Shown in pieces: positions 30,824 through 37,013 of a DNA stretch of 37,013 bases. Numbering within the stretch: the first letter of the stretch is position 1; each line of letters starts with the position of its first letter. This DNA comes from RZZS01 sp964498755 (GTDB lineage Bacteria > Pseudomonadota > Alphaproteobacteria > Micavibrionales > Micavibrionaceae), in the NCBI GenBank assembly GCA_964498755.1, contig CAZCIB010000020.1, forward strand, positions 1-37,013, in the 5' to 3' direction. Below the pieces are notes generated by a model. The model was given only the letters and a program-made list of their open reading frames with translations, ran no database searches and was not told the DNA's origin. Made by a program: the position numbers and the translations under genes.

Positions 30824-32260
30824 ATGACTGAATCGCAAGGTTTCGTACAACAGGTTCTGGGCGCCGTGGTGGACGTGCAGTTCGAGGAAGGCCACGTGCC
30901 GCAGATCCTCAACGCCCTTCACACCGAGAACGCAGGCAAGACTCTCGTTCTCGAAGTCGCGCAGCACCTCGGCGAGAACACTGTGCGCTGCATCGCCATG
31001 GACTCGACGGACGGCATGGTGCGCGGCCAGCCCGTCACGAACACGGGCGAGGCGATTGCCGTGCCGGTCGGGCCGGAAACGCTGGGCCGGATTTTCGACG
31101 TGACCGGAAAGCCGATCGACGAAGGTCCTGAGGTCAAGACGAAAGAACGCTGGGCGATTCACCGCGACGCCCCGCCGTTTATCGATCAGGCAACCGAAAC
31201 CGAGCAGCTCGTCACCGGCATTAAAGTCATCGACCTGCTTTGCCCTTACGCGAAAGGCGGCAAGATCGGCCTGTTCGGTGGCGCGGGCGTCGGCAAGACC
31301 GTGACGATTCAGGAGCTTATCAACAATATCGCCAAGGAGCACGGCGGCGTCTCCGTTTTCGCGGGCGTGGGCGAACGGACCCGCGAGGGTAACGACCTCT
31401 ATCACGAGATGATGGACTCCGGCGTTATCAAGAAAGACAAGGAAGGCAACACGGAAGGCTCGAAAGTGGCGCTCGTTTACGGCCAGATGAACGAGCCCCC
31501 GGGCGCCCGGGCGCGCGTTGGTCTCTCCGGCCTGACGATGGCGGAGTATTTCCGCGACGTCGAGGGCCAGGACGTTCTGATGTTCATTGATAATATTTTC
31601 CGCTTCACGCAGGCGGGCGCGGAGGTCTCGGCGCTTCTTGGCCGCATTCCTTCCGCCGTGGGCTACCAGCCGACGCTTTCAACCGATATGGGCGAGTTGC
31701 AGGAGCGCATCACCTCAACAAACAAGGGCTCCATTACCTCGGTTCAGGCGATTTACGTGCCTGCCGACGATTTGACCGACCCGGCCCCGGCTGCGGCGTT
31801 CTCGCACCTTGATGCGACGACGGTTCTGAACCGCGCGATTTCGGAGCTCGGCATCTACCCGGCCGTCGATCCGCTTGACTCCACGTCGCGGATTCTCGAT
31901 CCGCGCGTTGTCGGCGAAGACCATTACAAGGTGGCGTCAGACGTTCAGAAAACCCTGCAGACCTATAAAGCCCTGCAGGACATTATCGCCATTCTGGGCA
32001 TGGACGAACTCTCGGAAGAGGACAAACTCACCGTGGCGCGCGCCCGGAAGCTCCAGCGCTTCCTCTCGCAGCCCTTCCACGTCGCCGAAGTCTTTACCGG
32101 CTCGCCGGGGATCTTCGTGCATCTCGAGGACACGATCAAAGGCTTCAAAGGGATCGTCGCCGGTGAATACGATCATCTGCCCGAAAGCGCGTTCTACATG
32201 GTCGGCACGATCGAACAGGCCGAGGAAAAAGCCCGCAAAATGGCCGCCGAAGCGGCTTAA
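30824..32260 (+). CDS. atpD: ATP synthase F1 subunit beta
   Basis: Catalytic subunit of F1, 478 aa. P-loop GGAGVGKTV (152-160), catalytic-Glu region GERTREGNDLY, Walker B DVLMFIDNIFRFTQAG, and the DELSEED-type lever in GMDELSEEDKLTVARAR. The C-terminus AEEKARKMAAEAA is usual for alphaproteobacteria. GAGGAAGAAGAGAGAAAG before the ATG gives a good ribosome binding site. The TAA stop lies in the first copy of a short direct repeat (32257-32268). Confidence 0.98.
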   Translation: MTESQGFVQQVLGAVVDVQFEEGHVPQILNALHTENAGKTLVLEVAQHLGENTVRCIAMDSTDGMVRGQPVTNTGEAIAVPVGPETLGRIFDVTGKPIDEGPEVKTKERWAIHRDAPPFIDQATETEQLVTGIKVIDLLCPYAKGGKIGLFGGAGVGKTVTIQELINNIAKEHGGVSVFAGVGERTREGNDLYHEMMDSGVIKKDKEGNTEGSKVALVYGQMNEPPGARARVGLSGLTMAEYFRDVEGQDVLMFIDNIFRFTQAGAEVSALLGRIPSAVGYQPTLSTDMGELQERITSTNKGSITSVQAIYVPADDLTDPAPAAAFSHLDATTVLNRAISELGIYPAVDPLDSTSRILDPRVVGEDHYKVASDVQKTLQTYKALQDIIAILGMDELSEEDKLTVARARKLQRFLSQPFHVAEVFTGSPGIFVHLEDTIKGFKGIVAGEYDHLPESAFYMVGTIEQAEEKARKMAAEAA

Positions 32261-32289
32261 CAGTTGCCTGTTCCCAGTTAACAGTTGCC
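32257..32289 (+). repeat. Direct repeat TTAACAGTTGCC, two copies
   Basis: Copies at 32257-32268 and 32278-32289 with a 21-nt period. The spacer contains the related words TGTTCCCAGTT. It includes the atpD stop codon and fills the gap to the amphi-Trp gene. Confidence 0.65.
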
Positions 32290-32312
32290 CGTTTTAGGAG
32301 CCGGAGATTAAA

Positions 32313-32543
32313 ATGAAACAGGACCGCGATATTGAAAAAGTCTATTCGACGGAGGAATACGTCGCCAAGCTGCGCCGTCTCGCCGACGCTTTGGAAAAAG
32401 GCGAGAAATTCGAAATCCAGATCGCGGGCGAGCGGGTCTACGTGCCCGTCCGCGCGGAGTTCTCCATAGAACATGAACGTGAAGACGGCGAAGAGGAAAT
32501 CGAGTTTCAGATAAAATGGACGGCGGAAAACGATGACGACTGA
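32313..32543 (+). CDS. Amphi-Trp domain protein
   Basis: 76 aa matching the small amphi-Trp family as I know it: a helix EKVYSTEEYVAKLRRLADAL, then KGEKFEIQIAGERVYVPVRA, a strand-rich EFSIEHE, and the closing EIEFQIKWTAENDDD with the conserved Trp. Function is unknown in the family. It has a GGAG box before the ATG and overlaps atpC by 11 nt, so it is translated inside the ATP synthase operon. That is not a standard position, which makes it a candidate accessory factor or a passenger. Confidence 0.82.
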   Translation: MKQDRDIEKVYSTEEYVAKLRRLADALEKGEKFEIQIAGERVYVPVRAEFSIEHEREDGEEEIEFQIKWTAENDDD

Positions 32544-32955
32544 ACAAAACACATTCGAATTCGAGCTGGTCGGCCCTGAGCGCAAAATCATCGACGGCCC
32601 GATGTGGCAGGCCGTTCTGCCCGGAAGCGAGGGCGAATTCGGCGTGCGCCTTGGTCATATGGCGCTGGTATCCTCGCTCAAGCCCGGCGTGGTTTCCATC
32701 TGGCGCAGCGCGGACGAAACCCCGCATAAATACTTTATATCCGGCGGCTTCGCCGACGTCAGCGCGGAAAACTGCACGGTTCTCGCCGAGGAAGCGATTG
32801 CGCTCGATACCGTTACGGCGGAAAGCGTCGAAGAGGAAATCAAGGCCCTGAGCGATCAGGCCTCCCTGTCCGACGATCCCGTCAAACAGGCCGCCGCGCA
32901 AACCCGGCTTGCGCTGGCGCAGGAAAAACTGCGCGCCGTTCAAACAGCGGTTTAA
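32533..32955 (+). CDS. atpC: ATP synthase F1 subunit epsilon
   Basis: 140 aa. N-terminal beta-sandwich (FELVGPERKIIDGPMWQAVL, GSEGEFGVRLGHMALVSSLK, then YFISGGFADV) and C-terminal helical hairpin (LAQEKLRAVQTAV). This is the rotor subunit that can inhibit hydrolysis. Last gene of the operon. It converges on the LOG gene with a 4-nt overlap of stop codons (TTAA), leaving no room for a separate terminator. Confidence 0.95.
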   Translation: MTTEQNTFEFELVGPERKIIDGPMWQAVLPGSEGEFGVRLGHMALVSSLKPGVVSIWRSADETPHKYFISGGFADVSAENCTVLAEEAIALDTVTAESVEEEIKALSDQASLSDDPVKQAAAQTRLALAQEKLRAVQTAV

Positions 32956-33872
32956 ACATCCGCCGGCGCTTCGCCCCATTTTTCGTGGATGAGATCGATA
33001 ACGATCGGGCCTTCGTCGGTCTCTAAAGCTTCCATCAGGGATTTTTCATCCGGCGCGCTTTCGAAGAGTTCCGGGCATTTTTCCGTGATGAATTTTTCGT
33101 CAGCCGCGCGTCCGATCCACTCCAGCAGATGATCATAGCCGCCGCCTTTGTTCAAAAGCCCGATGGGCCTGTGATGCGCGCCGACCTGACGCAAACCCAG
33201 AGCGGTGATAAAACGGTAGGTTTCGGCGAGAGATAACTTATCAACTATAATTGGCGTCATCGTATCGCGGACAATGTCGTTTTCGAAGTGCGGCAGGTCA
33301 TCCGCGCCACTGGCGCTGTTGCCGGTTTTACGCCCGGCGAACTGTTCTATGGCCTCCGCCAGATCATCTGTATCGTCAATCGCGGCATAGAGCCCCTCCG
33401 GCAGGTCCGGAAGTTTCCCGAGATGCGCGAGCGCGCTGTCCCAGTAGCCATCAATGTTCATAAAAATCAGCGGCTTGGCGTGCCGCCCGAGCGCAGCCCA
33501 GTATAAAACCTCCAGCATCTCGTCGAGCGTTCCGAATCCGCCCGGAAAGGCAAGCAGGACGTCTGCGCGCTCGAACATGATTTTTTTCCGCTCCCAGAGC
33601 GTATCGACGAAAACGGAATCGCTTAAGCCTTCATGAAAACGCTGCACGTCGATAATCTTGCGCGGAATGACTCCGGTTACATGCCCGTTTTCCGCCAGAG
33701 CGGCATTCGCAAGGATGCCCATAAGCCCGGCGTCCATACCGCCATAGATCAGGCGATAGCCGCTATCCGCTATTTGCTGCCCCAGGGCTTTGGCGCCCTG
33801 TTTGAAAATATCGCGGCAATGGCCGGAAGAGCCAAGGTAAACGGTAATGGAGAGATTTCGAGAGTCGTTCAT
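32952..33872 (-). CDS. LOG-family (phosphoribohydrolase-like) protein with extra C-lobe
   Basis: 306 aa. Residues 1-180 are a LOG-type domain: YLGSSG, LIYGGMDAGLMG (usually GGG), a catalytic WERKKIMFERADVLLAFPGG and PGGFGTLDEM (110-119), then KPLIFMNIDGYWD. Family members cleave nucleoside monophosphates to free base and ribose phosphate. Residues about 205-285 repeat the second half in degenerate form (ITALGLRQVGAHHRPIGLLN, then GGGYDHLLEWIGRAADEKFI). The usual bacterial LOG is about 180-200 aa, so the addition explains the length. Upstream on the same strand lies pabC, 56 nt away. Confidence 0.9.
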   Translation of the reverse strand: MNDSRNLSITVYLGSSGHCRDIFKQGAKALGQQIADSGYRLIYGGMDAGLMGILANAALAENGHVTGVIPRKIIDVQRFHEGLSDSVFVDTLWERKKIMFERADVLLAFPGGFGTLDEMLEVLYWAALGRHAKPLIFMNIDGYWDSALAHLGKLPDLPEGLYAAIDDTDDLAEAIEQFAGRKTGNSASGADDLPHFENDIVRDTMTPIIVDKLSLAETYRFITALGLRQVGAHHRPIGLLNKGGGYDHLLEWIGRAADEKFITEKCPELFESAPDEKSLMEALETDEGPIVIDLIHEKWGEAPADV

Positions 33873-33928
33873 ACGGAGAAGAATAAAGCGGAAAGATTAA
33901 GTCTTTGCAAAGAGTATCACCGCGCCCC

Positions 33929-34684
33929 TTAAAGACAAAGCATTGATGCGCGACGAACGCCCGTGACGCTGTTGGTCAGGAAAATTTCTTCCGCTTCGCT
34001 TAAATCTTCGGGCTTCAGAGACTGTTCCGCGGCGCGGTTTTCGCGCATAAACTGCGCGCGGATGACGCCGTCAATCACGCCGTCGATAAGTGGCGGCGTC
34101 AAGAGTTTACCTTTAATACGCGCGAAGACATTGCTCGTGCTGGCGCAAGCGATATGTCCGGCCGTATTTAAAATGATGGCGTCGTCGGCGCCCTGCCGCA
34201 TTGCCTCTTCTTTTGCAAGCCGGTTATCCGAGTAATTGAGGTGCTTGATGCGCGAGAGCGGGCTATGCTCGTTGCGGCGGAGGGCTATCGAAAAGGCGAG
34301 TTTTACAAGACTCTTGTCATCCGGTTTCGGCGCAGGCGCGCAAAGCATTAGCGCCGTGGCCTCGGGGTTCTCCGGGATATCAAGCCCGCGTACGCCGGGA
34401 CCGAAAGTCAGAATCGTTTTAACGGCATAGCGTCCTTCACTGGCATCATTTTCTTGAAGGAGTGCAGGGATAACATCCAGCAGGTATTCGGGAGAATAGG
34501 GCGCTTTGATACCGATAACACCCGCATGCCGGGTAAGCCGTTCCATGTGCGCCGGGCCATGAACGGCCTTTCCGTTTTCCACCAGAAGCGTATCAAAAAC
34601 GCCGTCGCCAAGCAGGGCGCGGTCCGAAGGAAGCAGGGCGGCCTTATCGTCTTTGAAAAATGCGCCGTTATGCCAGTAGGTCAT
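33929..34684 (-). CDS. pabC: Class IV aminotransferase, probable aminodeoxychorismate lyase
   Basis: PLP enzyme of 251 aa that would convert aminodeoxychorismate to p-aminobenzoate. The fold-type IV N-terminus (SDRALLGDGVFDTLLVENGK) and PLP-Lys K147 in SRIKHLNYSDNRLA are present. The motif G-x-V-x-E-x4-N that supplies a Glu to the pyridine nitrogen reads GHIACASTSN, so Glu is replaced by Cys180. The neighbours pabA and pabB support the assignment; a branched-chain or D-amino-acid aminotransferase is the alternative. Confidence 0.85.
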   Translation of the reverse strand: MTYWHNGAFFKDDKAALLPSDRALLGDGVFDTLLVENGKAVHGPAHMERLTRHAGVIGIKAPYSPEYLLDVIPALLQENDASEGRYAVKTILTFGPGVRGLDIPENPEATALMLCAPAPKPDDKSLVKLAFSIALRRNEHSPLSRIKHLNYSDNRLAKEEAMRQGADDAIILNTAGHIACASTSNVFARIKGKLLTPPLIDGVIDGVIRAQFMRENRAAEQSLKPEDLSEAEEIFLTNSVTGVRRASMLCL

Positions 34685-34705
34685 TGTTAGCTCATTGCCT
34701 CTTTT

Positions 34706-34759
34706 GCTGATTAGCCAATTACTTTTCTAATCAGCTAATCAGCTAATCAGCTAATCAGG
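34706..34759. repeat. Tandem 8-mer TAATCAGC with an inverted copy
   Basis: Four tandem copies of TAATCAGC (34728-34759, the last ending GG), and the inverted word GCTGATTA at 34706-34713, which could fold back on them. It lies between pabA and pabC. Confidence 0.7.
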
Positions 34760-34765
34760 CAAACC

Positions 34766-35371
34766 CTACGCCGCAGCGGAAACGCGCCCGCCGCCCTCGT
34801 TCCACTGCATGGTAACGGTAACGAAATTGCGGATGATATCGAGACCGTAATCCGTCAGAACGGATTCGGGATGAAACTGAATGCCGTAGACCGGGAACTG
34901 CACATGACGCATGGCCATAATCTCGTCTTCTTCGCTTGTGGCGGTTACGATCAGGTTGCAGTTGGCGGGCAGGTCGGTCACGAGCGAATGGTAACGCGCG
35001 ACTTTCAAAGGGCTGGGCAGTCCCAGAAACAGCTCGTTGCCCGGATGGTCGAGCAGGCTTGTCTTGCCGTGCAGCAGGCGTTTGGCCGGAACAGTGCGCC
35101 CGCCATAGGCCTCGCCGATGCACTGGTGGCCAAGACATACGCCCAGAATCGGGATTTCCGGCCCGAAGCGGCGGACGATTTCAGTCGAGACGCCTGCGTC
35201 CTTAGGCTTGCATGGGCCCGGCGAGAGAATAATCGCCGAAGGCCGCATCCGCTCGATATCTTCTATGGTTATCTGGTCGTTGCGGATAACCTGCCGCGGC
35301 CAGCCAAGGATGCCGACATAACGCGCAAGGTTATAGACAAAGGAATCATAGTTATCAATCAGCAGGATCAC
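34766..35371 (-). CDS. pabA: Glutamine amidotransferase of aminodeoxychorismate/anthranilate synthase
   Basis: Class I glutaminase of 201 aa that supplies ammonia to PabB. The triad is Cys79 (GVCLGHQCIG), His167 and Glu169 (IQFHPESVLT). The N-terminus MILLIDNYDSFVYNLARY is standard. It overlaps pabB by 4 nt (ATGA), so the two are coupled. It may also serve anthranilate synthase, as in bacteria with a shared TrpG/PabA subunit. Confidence 0.94.
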   Translation of the reverse strand: MILLIDNYDSFVYNLARYVGILGWPRQVIRNDQITIEDIERMRPSAIILSPGPCKPKDAGVSTEIVRRFGPEIPILGVCLGHQCIGEAYGGRTVPAKRLLHGKTSLLDHPGNELFLGLPSPLKVARYHSLVTDLPANCNLIVTATSEEDEIMAMRHVQFPVYGIQFHPESVLTDYGLDIIRNFVTVTMQWNEGGGRVSAAA

Positions 35372-36831
35372 GATGCGGTCTCCTTCAGGGGCGCTGGCCC
35401 GGTTTCGTTTGCGCGTTCAAATTTCTCAACTTCCTCAACTTCCTTTTCAACTTCAAAGCTGCGGAAAATGCCTTCCGCCTTGTCGAAGGTTTCCTGATAC
35501 TCGGCCTCCGGGTCCGAATCCGCGACAATGCCGCCGCCTGTCTGGAAAGACACGGAATTGCCCTGATAAACAAGCGTACGGATGGTGATGCTCATATCCA
35601 TATTGCCGTTAAATCCGATATAGCCAAGCGCGCCGCAATAGGGGCCGCGGCGGTTCTGTTCCATCTCCTCGATAATCTCCATAGCTCGGACTTTGGGGCA
35701 GCCGGTGACGGAGCCGCCGGGAAAGCATGCCTCTAGCAGATCCACCGGGCTTTTATCCGCGCGCAGACTGCCGGTGACGGTCGAGACCATGTGATGCACG
35801 CTCGAATAGGATTCGAGGTTGAACAGGCTTGGCACGTTCACGGAATGGTCTTCGCAAACCTTGGACAAGTCATTGCGCAGAAGGTCAACTATCATTGCGT
35901 TTTCGGCGCGGTCTTTTTCGCTGTTCTCCAGCTGATTGCGGAACAGCTGGTCCGACGCCTCCTCGCCTGTACGCGGCCGGGTCCCCTTGATGGGGCGGGT
36001 TTCGACGGCGCGCTGATGAACCTTGACAAAACGCTCGGGCGAAGCCGAGGAAATGATGACGTCGCCAAAATTCATATAGCTGGCAAAGGGCGCAGGATTA
36101 ACCCTGCGCAGGATGCCGTAATGCGCGAACGGGTCAAAGCCTTCCGGCAATTCTGCCGAGAAGCGTTGCGAAAAATTCGCCTGAAAAATGTCGCCGGCCT
36201 TGATGTAGGCGAGGATTTTTTCGAGCTTGCTTTTGTAAAGGCTGCGTCCCATATTCGCCGACCACTCGGAATCGCCCAGCCTGAATTCCGGAACGCCGGG
36301 GGCGCGCTCGAGAAGCTTCAGGAATTGCGCCCGCAACGTTTCGGCTTCCTGTTCATCGCGGGCATGGATGATGTGCCATGCCTGATTTTTGTCGTGATCA
36401 AAGCAGACGCATTGATTATAAAGGCCAACCGCCATATCCGGCAGCCCCGGGTTTTCTTCGGCCAGCGATGGAAGCCGCTCTATGGAGCGCGCCAGATCGT
36501 AGCCAAACATGCCTGCGGCTCCGCCCTGAAACGCGGGAAGGCCCGCATTGTTCTGGGTATTCCTGCCGTAAAGCTCCAGACGGTCTCTCAATACGTGAAA
36601 GGGGTTTGTCCTGAAGGAGAGCTGCTGGTCCCTGTTCGTCACAGTGACCTTATTGTCTTTCGCTTCAATCGTCTCGACAGGCAGAAAACAGATGACGCTG
36701 AATTTGCCCGCATCGTGCTCTGACAGCGCCGAATCGAAAAACAGGCTATAAGGCATGGCTTGCAATGCGGCAAAAACTTCAAGAGGCGTTTGCGCGCTGA
36801 GGGCATATATAAACGGCGTTCTGGCTGTCAT
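35368..36831 (-). CDS. pabB: Aminodeoxychorismate synthase component I
   Basis: Chorismate-utilising enzyme of 487 aa. Signatures: KAGDIFQANFSQRF, ETRPIKGTRPRTGEEASDQ (the PIKGT Lys typical of PabB), ENAMIVDLLRNDLSKVCEDH, and FPGGSVTGCPKVRAMEIIEE. Start: the frame opens at a TTG at 36891, but ATG 36831 (MTARTPFIYALSAQ) gives the usual length. No strong ribosome binding site is visible before it. With pabA and pabC it forms a complete p-aminobenzoate branch for folate. The stretch 36832-37013 upstream is AT-rich and shows no gene; it probably holds the promoter. Confidence 0.93.
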   Translation of the reverse strand: MTARTPFIYALSAQTPLEVFAALQAMPYSLFFDSALSEHDAGKFSVICFLPVETIEAKDNKVTVTNRDQQLSFRTNPFHVLRDRLELYGRNTQNNAGLPAFQGGAAGMFGYDLARSIERLPSLAEENPGLPDMAVGLYNQCVCFDHDKNQAWHIIHARDEQEAETLRAQFLKLLERAPGVPEFRLGDSEWSANMGRSLYKSKLEKILAYIKAGDIFQANFSQRFSAELPEGFDPFAHYGILRRVNPAPFASYMNFGDVIISSASPERFVKVHQRAVETRPIKGTRPRTGEEASDQLFRNQLENSEKDRAENAMIVDLLRNDLSKVCEDHSVNVPSLFNLESYSSVHHMVSTVTGSLRADKSPVDLLEACFPGGSVTGCPKVRAMEIIEEMEQNRRGPYCGALGYIGFNGNMDMSITIRTLVYQGNSVSFQTGGGIVADSDPEAEYQETFDKAEGIFRSFEVEKEVEEVEKFERANETGPAPLKETAS

Positions 36832-37013
36832 AACCCGGACAAGTCTGTTGGTGAATACTTGTTTTATGCCGCGAGAATTGCGCTGACGCAAATTAAAAAT
36901 TCGACCGCTTGCAGATTATATTCAGCAAAAAAATAATGGGAAATGAGGGTTTGTCCAATCTTAATCTAATACCCGATTGTATTAAAATTCACAAGCGCGA
37001 TATTTGCATAGCA

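Noticed and set aside
34728..34759. Tandem TAATCAGC as a CRISPR or iteron origin
   Set aside because: The unit is only 8 nt, without spacers, rep gene or AT-rich unwinding region nearby; treated as a simple intergenic repeat.

Overview
The window reads as chromosomal DNA of an alphaproteobacterium. The evidence is a dnaK-dnaJ-dapB cluster, an F1 ATP synthase operon in the order atpH-A-G-D-C without F0 genes, DnaK ending in a VDADF-type acidic tail, odhB and lpd, xerC beside a DUF484 gene, and tightly packed GC-rich genes with 4-nt overlaps. A free-living or predatory lineage of the Micavibrio/Rhodospirillales type is possible, but that is a guess. I see no rRNA, tRNA, CRISPR array, phage or insertion sequence.

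Layout. 0-2.2 kb: tail of an unknown gene, nth, a large composite palindrome, and an AraC/alkylguanine-DNA methyltransferase fusion. 2.1-7.05 kb (minus strand): heat-shock operon dnaK - J-domain protein - dnaJ - unknown - dapB. 7.3-10.7 kb: an unknown gene, a tiny membrane protein, a metal permease, a quinone oxidoreductase and a 35-aa ORF. 10.9-19.5 kb: odhB and lpd, separated by about 6 kb of accessory genes. 19.6-20.4 kb: a zeta-kinase/antitoxin-like pair. 20.5-23 kb (minus): xerC, DUF484 and a small transaldolase/F6P aldolase. 23.1-26.4 kb: priA and a TraX-family membrane protein. 26.45-32.96 kb: F1 ATP synthase operon carrying extra genes. 32.95-36.8 kb (minus): a LOG-family protein and a full p-aminobenzoate set (pabC, pabA, pabB).

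Two things stand out. First, the odhB-lpd interval holds a compact locus of nucleotide-metabolism folds. It has a two-domain dCMP-deaminase-like protein, an 894-aa fusion in which I read three LOG (phosphoribohydrolase-like) modules plus a HAM1/ITPase-like module, and a two-domain cytidine-deaminase-like protein. A Cys-His-Asp protein of unknown role sits at the edge. The repeated modules have degenerate active sites, which suggests nucleotide sensing or depletion rather than ordinary salvage. It is the best candidate here for an undescribed system. Another LOG protein with an extra degenerate lobe lies at 33 kb.

Second, three housekeeping genes (the methyltransferase fusion, xerC, priA) each carry an in-frame palindromic insertion. 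Each has an outer stem enclosing several hairpins and lies in an interdomain linker or surface loop. Each matches an excess in protein length over the family norm. Related free-standing copies lie between genes, and one supplies the xerC stop codon. This resembles the Rickettsia palindromic elements. Several other unrelated repeat families fill intergenic gaps.

All assignments come from reading translated sequence and motifs by eye. No database search or folding program was run.
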